Shown here: positions 36,485 to 45,351 of the stretch, piece by piece
Position numbering within the stretch: position 1 is the first letter of the stretch
Layout of the letters: each line of letters starts with the position of its first letter
Assembly (NCBI GenBank): GCA_963799065.1
Contig: CAWCVJ010000003.1
Location: 930,001-994,000, forward strand
Direction of reading: 5' to 3'
Source: JAJPHW01 sp963799065
Lineage (GTDB): Bacteria > Acidobacteriota > Terriglobia > Terriglobales > Acidobacteriaceae
DNA: 64,000 nucleotides
Made by a program: the position numbers and the translations under genes
Notes under the pieces: generated by a model
Told to the model about the DNA's origin: nothing
The model's database searches: none
What the model saw: the letters and a program-made list of their open reading frames with translations, nothing else

Positions 36485-37270
36485 TTATGGGATTGACGTA
36501 ATGGCGGCGGGTAGCTCTTCGCGAAGTTGTGACCCGCTGCACTTTGACCGCATCATCGCGGTTGCAAGGTTCAGGATGCGAGTCGCAGCTCGCTCAGCGC
36601 TCACGCCTCGAGCGTGAATGTTGGAGAGCAGATTTCGTTGGGCGTCAGTGTGGAACGATTTCGGCCGGTACGCCATATAAGCGGACAGGCTCTCCGCCGT
36701 CGCCAGCCCGGGCCGTTCTCCAATGAGAAGGATCGCGACTGTGGGGGCCAGGAGATCGCCAATTTCATTGAGGATCCCCACGCGGCAGTGCCGGACTGCA
36801 AAGATCGTTCCGACGCTCCATCCACGAGCGTCCGCACCGTCGGAAAGGAGCGGAAGCAGGGCGGGAACCTGGGCGGCAATGGCGGTCACCGATAATCCAT
36901 CGCCGATGACGATTTGCAAGTCGCATCCCCTCCGGCATCGCACCTTCAACTCGCTGCGCGATGACTCGCTCAACCGTCGCCCTAGGTCGGGGCGCAGGAG
37001 ATATTCATCTTTGTTCACGGCCTGCGAGCTCACTTCAAACAGATTCCATTGGCGCACAAAGTCGTCGCCGAAGTCCGCCAGCAGATTCATCTCCGTGCGG
37101 ACTGCATCTCGAGCCCCGGCGTGAGCCTCGCGCAGTTCCAGTTGAGAGCTGGTTCGATAAGCCGCGCCGCTCCGTCCAGCGAGCAAACGCGCCGGAGTGC
37201 GCGACCGCACTCGCTCCACGATTTCTGGCAGGCTGGAAGCGGATACGAGTTTGTCGGCGTCGCGATCCAT
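36485..37270 (-). CDS. eutC: Ethanolamine ammonia-lyase small subunit
   Basis: A 261-residue EutC. TPARLLAGRSGAAYRTSSQLELREAHAGARDAV near the N-terminus, QIVIGDGLS, RPGLATAESLSAYMAY and the Cys/Asn-containing NIHARGVSAERAA at the C-terminus are family signatures. With EutB it forms the adenosylcobalamin enzyme that converts ethanolamine to acetaldehyde and ammonia. Its ATG directly abuts the eutB stop. The 3' end meets the lectin-Ig gene with 3 bp between stops. No eutA reactivase, eutE dehydrogenase or microcompartment shell gene is nearby. Confidence 0.93.
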   Translation of the reverse strand: MDRDADKLVSASSLPEIVERVRSRTPARLLAGRSGAAYRTSSQLELREAHAGARDAVRTEMNLLADFGDDFVRQWNLFEVSSQAVNKDEYLLRPDLGRRLSESSRSELKVRCRRGCDLQIVIGDGLSVTAIAAQVPALLPLLSDGADARGWSVGTIFAVRHCRVGILNEIGDLLAPTVAILLIGERPGLATAESLSAYMAYRPKSFHTDAQRNLLSNIHARGVSAERAATRILNLATAMMRSKCSGSQLREELPAAITSIP

Positions 37271-38662
37271 TCAGATGGCCCCCGCTAACGACGACTCCAA
37301 ACTCTGCATCAGTTGGCGTCGCATGGATGTATCGAGCGCTGCCGGTTCGGCGCCCCGAAAAATACCCATGCTTTGCAGCCAAGTGAGAAACTCCGGTGCG
37401 GGCCGCAGATTGAAGAGCCGCCGCGCAGCCAGCCCGTCGTGATAACTGGTGGATTGATAATTCAGCATCACATCGTCGGAGCAGGGAACTCCCATGAAAT
37501 AGTTGCAACCCGCCGTGCTTAGCAACAGCAGCAGGTTGTCGGCTGAATTCTGGTCGGCAGCCGCATGGTTTGTATAACAAACGTCAACGCCCATGGGCAG
37601 CCCTAGCAGTTTACCCATAAAATGATCTTCCAGCCCGGCGCGGATGATCTGCCGCTCATCATACAAATACTCCGGGCCAATGAAGCCCACCACGCTGTTG
37701 ACCAGAAAAGGGTCGAATGCGCGTGCTACTCCGTAAGCTCGCGCTTCCAGCGTCAGTTGATCGACTCCGTGATGCGCTTCGGCTGAAAGCGCGCTGCCCT
37801 GGCCAGTCTCGAAGTACATTGCCTCTTCACCGACCCAGCGCACATCGCGTTGCCTGTGATGTGCCAGAACCTGCTCGCGGCCTTCGCGCAATGTGTTCAG
37901 GTTAATTCCGAAGCTTCGGTTTGCGGCTTCCGTCCCAGCCACGGATTGAAAAAGCAGATCGACGGGTGCGCCGCGTTGCATTGCAGCCAGTTGCGTGCTG
38001 ATATGGGCAAGGCAACAGCTCTGCGTGGGAATCTGGTAAGAGTCCACGAGTCGGTCTAGCGCACGAAGAATCACGCTGACCGTCTCCACCGAATCGGTTG
38101 CAGGATTCACGCCAATGACGGCGTCGCCGCATCCGTAAAGCAAGCCTTCGAAGGCCGCCAGAAGAATGCCGCCGACGTCGTCCGCAGGATGATTGGGCTG
38201 GACTCGGATGCCCAGAACACCGCGCTCTCCCATCGTGTTGCGGCAGCGCGTGATGTTCCGGATCTTAGCCGCCACCAGCACCAGGTCTTTATTGCTCATC
38301 AGTTTCGCAGCGGCCGCAGCGATTTCTGGGATGATCGCCGTCTGGAGTTCTTCGAGTTGTATCTCGGTAGTGCCATCATCCAACAAAAATTCGCGCAACT
38401 CCCCGACGGTCATACTTGCGAGCGGACGAAAGGCTTCTTGATCGAGGCTTTCCAGAATGAGCCGAGTGACTTCGTCTACGTCAGGGTCGATCAATGGCTG
38501 GCGAACAATTTCTCCCAGAGTCAAATCCGCCAGCTTGCGCTTGGCCGCGACTCGCTCGCGTTCGGAGCGCGCCGCAATGCCCGCCAACTGATCGCCAGAC
38601 TTCTCCTCATTGGCTTTGGCAAACAACTCGCGGAGATCGGAGAAATCAAAGCGCTCGATCAT
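37271..38662 (-). CDS. eutB: Ethanolamine ammonia-lyase large subunit
   Basis: A 463-residue TIM-barrel subunit close to the usual length of about 450. Conserved segments include NKDLVLVAAKIRN, RNTMGERGVLGIRVQPNHP, GVNPATDS (substrate-binding Asn), CCLAHISTQ, SVAGTEAANRSFGI, FETGQGSALSAEAHHG and VDVCYTNHAAADQNS, which binds the cobalamin side. It makes the catalytic half of the B12-dependent lyase. It is the first gene of eutBC, and a ROK kinase gene ends 20 bp upstream on the same strand, so the three may be co-transcribed. Confidence 0.94.
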   Translation of the reverse strand: MIERFDFSDLRELFAKANEEKSGDQLAGIAARSERERVAAKRKLADLTLGEIVRQPLIDPDVDEVTRLILESLDQEAFRPLASMTVGELREFLLDDGTTEIQLEELQTAIIPEIAAAAAKLMSNKDLVLVAAKIRNITRCRNTMGERGVLGIRVQPNHPADDVGGILLAAFEGLLYGCGDAVIGVNPATDSVETVSVILRALDRLVDSYQIPTQSCCLAHISTQLAAMQRGAPVDLLFQSVAGTEAANRSFGINLNTLREGREQVLAHHRQRDVRWVGEEAMYFETGQGSALSAEAHHGVDQLTLEARAYGVARAFDPFLVNSVVGFIGPEYLYDERQIIRAGLEDHFMGKLLGLPMGVDVCYTNHAAADQNSADNLLLLLSTAGCNYFMGVPCSDDVMLNYQSTSYHDGLAARRLFNLRPAPEFLTWLQSMGIFRGAEPAALDTSMRRQLMQSLESSLAGAI

Positions 38663-38681
38663 GTTCCAGGAAATCCAGCAA

Positions 38682-39653
38682 TCAAATACGCAATAGCTTT
38701 TGTTGCTCGAAAACTAAACCGGCCGCGCCTGCCACTCCGCCGTATCCGCCGGCATTTTGTAGAATGATGGGGACTTTCCGTCCCAGCAACACCAGCGTCC
38801 TGCGGGCGACTTCGTGCTCCAGCGGCGCCAACAATTGCGGGCCCGCCGCGGCCATGCTACCTCCCAGAATAAGCACTTCAGGGTCGAATAAATGCATCAG
38901 GCTTACAACGGAAGCCGTCAATGCTTCAAGCGCCAATTGCAGAACGCGGCTGGCGCTCGCATCCCCCTGCCCCGCGACTCGAAATATCGATTCCGCGTCG
39001 GGGATGCGTCCGGATTGGTCGACCGACAACGTCGTTGGGGAGGCGCGATGCAGGTGCGCAAAGTATTCCGACTCGATCGCCCGCGAAGAAAAATAGGTTT
39101 CGACGCATCCGTAGTTGCCGCAAATGCAAAGTCCGCCGCGTACGTCGAAGGTGACATGCCCGAAGTGCCCAGCCGCGCCCGATGCGCCTCGCAGGATCAC
39201 GCCATCGACGAGTGCGGCGCCGCCGATACCAGTTCCGAGGGTAAGCAGCACTGCATTGCGCCGCCCCCGTGCCTGTCCCCAGAGTACTTCTCCCAGGAGA
39301 GTACTGCGGGCATCGTTATCGGCACAGACCTGCAAGCCGCCTCCTCCGATCAGATCCTTCAGCAAAAGTCCCTCCAGGAAATTCAGGTCTCCCGGCAGGC
39401 AATTTACCCGTGTGGTGGCGGAATCGATCACTCCTTTGCAGCCCATGCCGATTCCAACCAGAGGCGACGTCGCTTGCCTCCGCACCGTTTCGACGAAATC
39501 GCGAAGTGCCGAAGTCGTACGCGGCGAATCTTGCTGGAAGCTCGCTAGAATTTCCCCGTCCAGCGCAACCACGCCACCCTTGATTCGAGTTCCACCAAGA
39601 TCGATCCCGATGGCGACAGCTTCCGGTCGGCGGATTGAAGGAGTTTCGCTCAC
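38682..39653 (-). CDS. ROK family sugar kinase
   Basis: A 323-residue cytosolic kinase of the ROK family. The phosphate-binding motif is AIGIDLGGTRIKGG, the catalytic Asp region CADNDARS, and the ATP motif LLTLGTGIGGAALVDG. The ROK zinc site is GHFGHVTF...CICGNYGCVETY, so metal ligands are intact. There is no N-terminal helix-turn-helix, so it is an enzyme (glucokinase- or N-acetylsugar-kinase-like) rather than a regulator. The start is a GTG at 39653. The MetE-like gene diverges from here with only about 50 bp between starts. Substrate unknown. Confidence 0.88.
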   Translation of the reverse strand: MSETPSIRRPEAVAIGIDLGGTRIKGGVVALDGEILASFQQDSPRTTSALRDFVETVRRQATSPLVGIGMGCKGVIDSATTRVNCLPGDLNFLEGLLLKDLIGGGGLQVCADNDARSTLLGEVLWGQARGRRNAVLLTLGTGIGGAALVDGVILRGASGAAGHFGHVTFDVRGGLCICGNYGCVETYFSSRAIESEYFAHLHRASPTTLSVDQSGRIPDAESIFRVAGQGDASASRVLQLALEALTASVVSLMHLFDPEVLILGGSMAAAGPQLLAPLEHEVARRTLVLLGRKVPIILQNAGGYGGVAGAAGLVFEQQKLLRI

Positions 39654-39702
39654 GGTGAATATGAATTATACTCACCGCTTTGACAGGCTCCGGCGTATCC
39701 CC

Positions 39703-40803
39703 ATGACTCAACCCCAAAGCGCAACGGCGGTCGACGCCGCACGGCAACTACCGGCACACAAGCAACGACGGCCTCTGCGGACCACCGTGGTCGGAAGTTA
39801 TCCCTTTCCTGGATGGCTGGAGTTCGGCTCCGCTCATCCGGATGAATTCGGTGACGCTGACATTGAGGAGATGCGCACCGACGCGGTGATTGTTGCAGTT
39901 TTCGACCAACTTCACGCAGGTCTCGACGTGATCACCGACGGAGAACAGAGCCGCTACGATTTCAATCTGTCTTTCTATGGCGGGCTTGAGGGGATTAGCC
40001 CGAAGCCTTTTTCTCCGCGTCGCTTTGGGCCGCCCGCCCACGACCAGCGCGGCAAGTATCCAGTCACCGGGCCTATCGTTTCACGAAGCGGCTTGGGAGC
40101 GGTTGCCGAATTCAAGCTGCTTCAGAAAATCGCGCCCGCGGGAGGCCCGACGCTCAAGGCCAGCGTGCCTGGACCCTATACGCTCAGCGGGCGAATCGAG
40201 CCGGGTGGAGAATATCGCACTCGCTGGGATGTTACCGAGGCCCTGATTCCCATCGTGCGCACAGAGCTCGAACAGTTGGTGGAAGCCGGGTGCACCGAGA
40301 TTACGCTCGATGAGCCGTCGATGAGTTGTTACGCCTATCGCGAAGATCCGCATCGCTTTGTCAGGATTTTCGCCGACACGGTGAAGCCAGTCATCGGGCG
40401 ATGCCGGCTTTCCACACATTTGTGTTTCGGCAACTATAAGGCCCGTGCCGTCGCGCCGCGCCATTATGCGCCGCTCTTTCCCGCATTCTTCGATCTGCCC
40501 GTGGACGAGATTCATCTCGAAATGGCGAGCCGTGAATTCGCGGAAATCGAAGTGATTGGCGGCATCGCCAAGCGCGGCATCGACGTCGCCGTAGGAATCA
40601 TCGACGTGAAGAGCTACTACATTGAAACTCCCGCTGACGTAGCCGACCGGATTCGTCTGTGTCTCAAACATGCGCCTGCGGAGCAGCTTTCGTTCGCGCC
40701 CGACTGCGGCTTGAGCCAGACCGCGCGCTGGGCGGCCCGCCAGAAGCTCATCAACATGGTGGAGGGCGTGGCAATCGTTCGCAAGGAACTTGGGATCGCG
40801 TGA
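39703..40803 (+). CDS. MetE C-terminal-like methyltransferase (cobalamin-independent methionine synthase II family)
   Basis: A 366-residue protein matching the catalytic half of MetE only. RTTVVGSYPFPGW is the family start, DVITDGEQSRYDF the substrate strand, ITLDEPSMS a barrel strand, and the zinc ligands are in STHLCFG (His-x-Cys) and FAPDCGLSQT (Cys). Zinc-binding residues are intact, so a methyl transfer to a thiol is plausible, as in archaeal short MetE or related demethylases. It is not a full MetE (about 750 residues). ATG 39703 is preferred because the in-frame ATG at 39661 would leave almost no promoter space to the divergent kinase. It overlaps the next gene by GTGA. Confidence 0.8.
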   Translation: MTQPQSATAVDAARQLPAHKQRRPLRTTVVGSYPFPGWLEFGSAHPDEFGDADIEEMRTDAVIVAVFDQLHAGLDVITDGEQSRYDFNLSFYGGLEGISPKPFSPRRFGPPAHDQRGKYPVTGPIVSRSGLGAVAEFKLLQKIAPAGGPTLKASVPGPYTLSGRIEPGGEYRTRWDVTEALIPIVRTELEQLVEAGCTEITLDEPSMSCYAYREDPHRFVRIFADTVKPVIGRCRLSTHLCFGNYKARAVAPRHYAPLFPAFFDLPVDEIHLEMASREFAEIEVIGGIAKRGIDVAVGIIDVKSYYIETPADVADRIRLCLKHAPAEQLSFAPDCGLSQTARWAARQKLINMVEGVAIVRKELGIA

Positions 40804-41636
40804 TTCGGCCGGTTCAGTCGCATGATGCGTTACTCGCCGACATCCGCAACGCAAATCGCCGCGACGGCCGCTTCCGGCTTTGGTGGCTGGGACAGAGCGG
40901 CTTTCTTTTGCAGTGGCAGGGCGTTCATGTCCTGCTCGATCCTTATCTGTCAGATGCGCTCACTCGAAAATATAGCCAGACCGATAAGCCGCATGTCCGC
41001 ATGACGGAGTTGGCGATCGATCCCCCGCAACTTTCATTCATCGATATCGCAACCTCTTCGCACAACCACACCGACCACTTGGACGCGGAAACTCTCAATC
41101 CAATTCTGACTCGCAACCCTGCTCTGAAATTTGTGATCCCCGAAGCCAATCGCGCTTTCGTTGCCGACCGCCTGCAAATTAATTCGGCGTTCCCCATCGG
41201 ACTCGATGAAGGCACAACGACAGAGCTATCGGGGATTCGATTCACCGGTGTCGCGTCCGCCCACGACACAGTCGAGTGCGACGAGCGCGGGCGCGCGAAA
41301 TTCCTGGGCTACGTTTTGCGATTCGGCGACTGGAGCATTTATCACAGCGGCGACACCCTTCGCTACGACGGCATGGCGGAAAAATTGCGGCCCTACGAGG
41401 TCGACGTGGCACTGCTTCCGATTAACGGACGCGCGCCGGAGCGTCGCGTCGCAGGCAATCTGTGGGGTCGGGAAGCGGCTGAACTTGCGCGTGATATCGG
41501 CTCGAAACTGGTGATTCCCTGTCATTACGATATGTTCGAGTTCAACACCGCGTCACCTCAGGAATTTGTTGAGGCTTGTGAACGATGGAAGCAGCCGTAT
41601 CGCATTCTTGAGTGCGGCGAGCGCTTTGACGGTTGA
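40800..41636 (+). CDS. MBL-fold metal-dependent hydrolase, UlaG-like
   Basis: A 278-residue metallo-beta-lactamase-fold protein. The metal motif is HNHTDHLD (HxHxDH), with SAHDTVECDERG, YHSGDTLRYDG and the late PCHYDMF histidine. It resembles UlaG-type L-ascorbate-6-phosphate lactonases and related phosphodiesterase-like enzymes. The GTG at 40800 overlaps the MetE-like TGA (GTGA), giving tight co-translation with it. The coupling suggests both act on the same compound. The exact reaction is unknown. Confidence 0.85.
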   Translation: MIRPVQSHDALLADIRNANRRDGRFRLWWLGQSGFLLQWQGVHVLLDPYLSDALTRKYSQTDKPHVRMTELAIDPPQLSFIDIATSSHNHTDHLDAETLNPILTRNPALKFVIPEANRAFVADRLQINSAFPIGLDEGTTTELSGIRFTGVASAHDTVECDERGRAKFLGYVLRFGDWSIYHSGDTLRYDGMAEKLRPYEVDVALLPINGRAPERRVAGNLWGREAAELARDIGSKLVIPCHYDMFEFNTASPQEFVEACERWKQPYRILECGERFDG

Positions 41637-41698
41637 CAAAGCTGAGCCTCGAGCCGGAGAATTCTCCGGTTGGCGATAAGCGGGACGGAGAAGCTCAA

Positions 41699-43051
41699 AT
41701 GAATTCTGTAACGCGGCGCGATTTCATGAGAATCGGCGCCAGTTCGGTCGCGGCCGGAGCCGCTGCGAAGGTCACACTGCTGGAGCCCACCGCGCTCTGG
41801 GGCGCGGGCCGCACCATTGCAGCCAGCGATCGCGTACGCTTCGCGTCGATTGGCACGGGCACTCGGGGATGCGAATTGCTGACTGCGTCCCTCGATGTGC
41901 CCGGCGTCGAATGTGTCGCCGTATGCGACCTCTATGACAGCCGTCACGAGGCTGCGCAGGAATCTATAAAGGCGCAAGTTCCGGCGACCCGCAGCTATAA
42001 AGAAATTCTCGATCGCAACGACGTGGACGCTGTGATCGTCGCGGTCCCCGATCATCAGCACCGCCGCATCGTCGTTGACGCCTGCGCCGCGGGCAAAGAC
42101 GTTTACTGCGAGAAGCCGATGTCGCACTCGGTCGCCGACGGATTCGCCATGGTCGATGCGGTCCGCAAGAACAACCGCATTCTTCAGGTCGGCAGCCAGC
42201 GCGTCAGTTCCATCGTCTATGAGAAGGCTCGCGAACTTTATGCGTCCGGCGCCCTCGGCGATGTCTTCTTTATTGAAGGTTCATCGGATCGCAACTCGCC
42301 CAGCGGCGCTTGGGTCTATCCTATCCCGCCGGATGCCAATGAACAAACCATCGACTGGAACGAGTTTCTTGTGGGCGCGCCGAAGCGACCGTTCGATGCC
42401 GCGCGTTTCTTCCGCTGGCGGTGCTTCTCCGACTATGGCGAAGGACTGGCGGGTGATCTTTTTGTCCATCTGCTTTCTGGCATTCACTTTATCTCAGGCA
42501 CAAACGAAGTGGCCAAACAGGCGCAGACAAGCGGTGGGCTGTTTCGCTGGAAGGACGGGCGGGATTTTCCAGACGTAATCGAGACACTCTACGACTATCC
42601 GAAATTTCGCGTGCTGCTACGCTGCAATCTGAATAATGACGGCGGCGAGCCGATCAAGTTTCATGGAACCAAAGGCACCATGGAAATCATGGGGCAGACA
42701 TTGACCTATACCCCGCAAGACATCACGCCCAAGCCGGAAACATATTCGACGAAAGGCTGGCCCGAACGGCTTCGCAAACAATATCTCGATCAGTGGGCGA
42801 AGGACAATCCGCAGCCTGCGCCGCTTTCTTATCAAGCAATCGAAGCGGAGACTTTTACCGCGCCGTTCGGTTACAGCGATGTGTCCGCCCATCAGGCAAA
42901 TTTCTTCAATGCGGTGCGAACTCGAAAGCCGACCGTTGAGAACGAAGAGTTCGGCAACCATACCGCGATCGGCTGTCACCTCGCCAATTACGCATACTTC
43001 AAAAACACAATTGCTACATGGGACGAAGGCACGAAGACGATCCGAGGTTAA
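41699..43051 (+). CDS. Gfo/Idh/MocA oxidoreductase with Tat signal
   Basis: A 450-residue exported dehydrogenase. The Tat motif VTRRDFMRIG lies near the N-terminus, followed by a hydrophobic stretch and ALWGAG. The Rossmann part has RFASIGTGTRG and later AVPDHQHRRIVVDACAAGKDVYCEKPMSHS, the EKP motif of the family. ATG 41699 is chosen for the GGAG at a good distance and because it places the twin arginines at the N-terminus. Family members oxidise or reduce sugars, inositols or sugar acids with NAD(P); exported ones may use a tightly bound cofactor. A Tat-exported TIM-barrel isomerase follows, which suggests a shared periplasmic sugar route. Confidence 0.87.
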   Translation: MNSVTRRDFMRIGASSVAAGAAAKVTLLEPTALWGAGRTIAASDRVRFASIGTGTRGCELLTASLDVPGVECVAVCDLYDSRHEAAQESIKAQVPATRSYKEILDRNDVDAVIVAVPDHQHRRIVVDACAAGKDVYCEKPMSHSVADGFAMVDAVRKNNRILQVGSQRVSSIVYEKARELYASGALGDVFFIEGSSDRNSPSGAWVYPIPPDANEQTIDWNEFLVGAPKRPFDAARFFRWRCFSDYGEGLAGDLFVHLLSGIHFISGTNEVAKQAQTSGGLFRWKDGRDFPDVIETLYDYPKFRVLLRCNLNNDGGEPIKFHGTKGTMEIMGQTLTYTPQDITPKPETYSTKGWPERLRKQYLDQWAKDNPQPAPLSYQAIEAETFTAPFGYSDVSAHQANFFNAVRTRKPTVENEEFGNHTAIGCHLANYAYFKNTIATWDEGTKTIRG

Positions 43052-43088
43052 CCGGGAAGCTAAGCGGGGAAGTATTGAGGGCTTCGAC

Positions 43089-43286
43089 ATGAAAAGAATT
43101 TCGCGGAGAGCATTTCTGACAGCCACACTTCCATCGCCGGATTCCCTCCAGCGAAGTCAGTCATCCCGAAGCGCCCGCGTCCTCTCCAGCGGGCAGAGGG
43201 ATCCTGCGTGTACAGCCGCAACACCCGGCCCCAGGGCGATCCGGGCTAAGGTGAGCAGCAAAGAAGAATGGAGGTTACATCTATGA
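43089..43286 (+). pseudogene. Truncated Tat-signal remnant duplicating the start of the following gene
   Basis: A 65-codon ORF with a good GAGGG ribosome site. Its first 30 bases are almost identical to the start of the isomerase at 43283 (MKRISRRAFL in both). After that the sequences part, and the ORF runs through non-coding-looking sequence to a stop at 43284 that overlaps the true gene start. It looks like the original 5' end cut off by an insertion or duplication. Confidence 0.6.
43158..43215. repeat. Candidate intergenic repeat element
   Basis: The pattern TCATCCCGAAGCG, then a GCCCGC/GCGGGC stem-loop (about 43173-43194), then GAGGGATCCTGC resembles short dispersed intergenic repeats that I recall from acidobacterial genomes (TCATCCCGAA...GAGGGATC). 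It lies between the Tat-signal remnant and the intact gene. Identification is from memory of the pattern, and no second non-coding copy is in this window. Confidence 0.4.
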
Positions 43287-44194
43287 AAAGAATTTCGCGA
43301 AGAGCATTTCTCAAAACCACAGCCGCAACCGCCGCGTTCGCTGCAGCGTGGAAAAGCTTTCCGGCGCTAAGGGCCAATCCTCTCGGCTTGCCATTGGGAC
43401 TCCAGTTGTATTCGGTGCGCGACATTTTGCCCAGAGACTACGAGGGAACACTCAAGCAATTAGGCGGACTGGGATTTCGCGAGGTCGAAGCCGCTGGCTT
43501 TTTCGGCCGCAGTCCGAGTCAAGTGAAGCAGGCGATGGATCACGCAGGCCTGAGTTGCGTGAGCGCGCACTATCCTCTGTCGCAATTACTGCCCAAAGTG
43601 GATGAAACTGTTCAGTTCGGCAAGGATTTGGGATTGAACTACATCGTCTGTGCGTCCCCGATGCTCAAAGATCCGTCGCGCGTGAAAGACCCTGGTTCTC
43701 GCGAGGCCCGTGAGTCGATGACGCTCGATGATTGGCATTGGAATGCGGATCAGTTCAATCACATTGGAGAAAAAGTTCATGCCGCGGGCATGAAATTCGC
43801 TTACCACAACCACACCCCGGAGTTCCGCTCAGAGAATGGCGTCATGTTCTACGACGAGCTCTTGCGCTCGACCGACCCGGCCAAAGTCGCGATGGAACTG
43901 GATTGCGGCTGGGCGGTAGTCGCTGGACAGAATCCCGTCGACTTGCTGACGCGCTATCCCACACGTATTGCTATGCTGCATGTGAAGGATTTCAAAATGA
44001 CTCCAGCGGTCACGCCCGACAATGCGCCGCCTTCCACCGAACTCGGGCGCGGCACCATCGACTATCGTCCGATCTTCGAAGCGGCCAAGAAAGCACACAT
44101 CGAGCATGCCTTCATCGAGCAAGAGGAGTTCGACATGCCCGCGATGGCCGCGCTGAAAGTCGACGCCGATTACATGCGCGCATTGACGGTATAG
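43283..44194 (+). CDS. Sugar phosphate isomerase/epimerase family TIM-barrel protein with Tat signal
   Basis: A 303-residue AP-endonuclease-2-like (xylose isomerase-like) TIM barrel. The ATG at 43283 has a strong GGAGGT site. It opens with the twin-arginine signal KRISRRAFLKTTAATAAF. Core motifs are LGLQLYSVRDIL, FREVEAAGFFGRSPSQV, KFAYHNHTPEF (metal His), MELDCGWAVV (Glu/Asp), MLHVKDFKM (metal His) and HAFIEQEEFD (Glu). The metal site appears complete. It is probably paired with the Gfo/Idh/MocA enzyme upstream in oxidising and isomerising or cleaving a sugar. The stop is 2 bp from that of the convergent MFS gene. Confidence 0.86.
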   Translation: MKRISRRAFLKTTAATAAFAAAWKSFPALRANPLGLPLGLQLYSVRDILPRDYEGTLKQLGGLGFREVEAAGFFGRSPSQVKQAMDHAGLSCVSAHYPLSQLLPKVDETVQFGKDLGLNYIVCASPMLKDPSRVKDPGSREARESMTLDDWHWNADQFNHIGEKVHAAGMKFAYHNHTPEFRSENGVMFYDELLRSTDPAKVAMELDCGWAVVAGQNPVDLLTRYPTRIAMLHVKDFKMTPAVTPDNAPPSTELGRGTIDYRPIFEAAKKAHIEHAFIEQEEFDMPAMAALKVDADYMRALTV

Positions 44195-44196
44195 CC

Positions 44197-45330
44197 CTAG
44201 CGCAGCGCATTTTGAATCGCCACGTCCAAGCCGACCATAAGCGCGGCCGAGGCGGGAATGACCAGTAGCGCTTTCTTCAGCCGCAAGGGATCGCCGCCCG
44301 CGATTGCGCCGATGATGCGCGAGCTCACAGCCAATCCAATCCATCCGCAGGTGATCACGAAGCCAATCGCAGTGCCGGTCATGCGCGGAAAGGCATCGCC
44401 GACAATGGCCAGAGTAGTAGGAAATACGGGTGCCATTGAGATTCCCGCCAAAAATACAAGGGCGAAAGCAACCCCCGGCTTATTCGTCCACAGCATCAAG
44501 AAAGTGGTGACCGCCATGGCGATTGACGCTGCCATAATCACGGTGATGGCCGGTACGCGAATGAGAATTGGCGAGACTCCAACTCGGCCAATGAGCAGGC
44601 CGAGGGCGAATCCCAGAGAAAGAATGTTAAGCGCGCGCGATTCGGAAACGCCCTGCGCGATCAGATGCCGGGGCAGCCAATTCCAAATGCCAACTTCGCA
44701 ACTGACATAAAGAAACAGTAGCAATCCGAGTAAAAAGAGTAGCGGCCGCCCTAAGACAGGCCCGGCGTCGGCGAGAATAAATCGGCCGGCTCCGGTCGGT
44801 GGGGACATCGTAGTGGCGGCTTGAATCGCGACCGTGACCACGGTCAAAGAGGCCACGGTATAGCAGAGACGCACCCAGTTTCGCGCGAAAAGATTGGCTG
44901 AGATAAATGGCGTGGCGAGGCCCCCGAGTCCGAAGAACAGATTGACCAGATTGAGCGCAGTGGCGCGATGAGCTTCGCCGACATCGCTGACCAAAGCATT
45001 CGCGCCGGTGACGACGATGCCGCCGCCCACACCCAACAAGAATAATAGAAACATGATGCTGCGATATCCGCGCGAGCGTGGCAAAGCGAAGAGCGCGACT
45101 GCGATGAAGCCGAGCCCAATGATCAGGCCAAGCTTCTTGCCTTCGTTATCGAGCAGCGGTCCAACGCCGAGCGATGCGATGATGAGCCCCAGCGCCTGAG
45201 CAAACGCGATTGTGCCGTTCTGGCTGGGCGTTAGATGAAAGCGATCTGACAAGTCGGGCAAGATGGTGCCCAGCATGGCGGCGATCATCCCATAGATGAA
45301 GATAGCGACAATGGCGGCGAAAATTAACAC
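44197..45330 (-). CDS. MFS transporter
   Basis: A 377-residue protein with 11-12 hydrophobic helices. MIAAMLGTILPDLSDRFHLTPSQNG and the first-loop region (VGPLLDNEGKKLGLIIGLG) are typical of the sugar-transporting major facilitator branch. The start is a GTG at 45330 with AAGGACCTC upstream. It ends a minus-strand operon after the propeller, isomerase and Gfo/Idh genes, with gaps of 16, 1 and 21 bp. It probably imports the sugar handled by this operon, but no specificity can be read. Confidence 0.83.
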   Translation of the reverse strand: MLIFAAIVAIFIYGMIAAMLGTILPDLSDRFHLTPSQNGTIAFAQALGLIIASLGVGPLLDNEGKKLGLIIGLGFIAVALFALPRSRGYRSIMFLLFLLGVGGGIVVTGANALVSDVGEAHRATALNLVNLFFGLGGLATPFISANLFARNWVRLCYTVASLTVVTVAIQAATTMSPPTGAGRFILADAGPVLGRPLLFLLGLLLFLYVSCEVGIWNWLPRHLIAQGVSESRALNILSLGFALGLLIGRVGVSPILIRVPAITVIMAASIAMAVTTFLMLWTNKPGVAFALVFLAGISMAPVFPTTLAIVGDAFPRMTGTAIGFVITCGWIGLAVSSRIIGAIAGGDPLRLKKALLVIPASAALMVGLDVAIQNALR

Positions 45331-45351
45331 GAGGTCCTTTTGATGACCGAA

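Noticed and set aside
36485..38662. Part of a bacterial microcompartment operon
   Set aside because: No shell-protein, eutA, eutE or other compartment gene occurs on either side.
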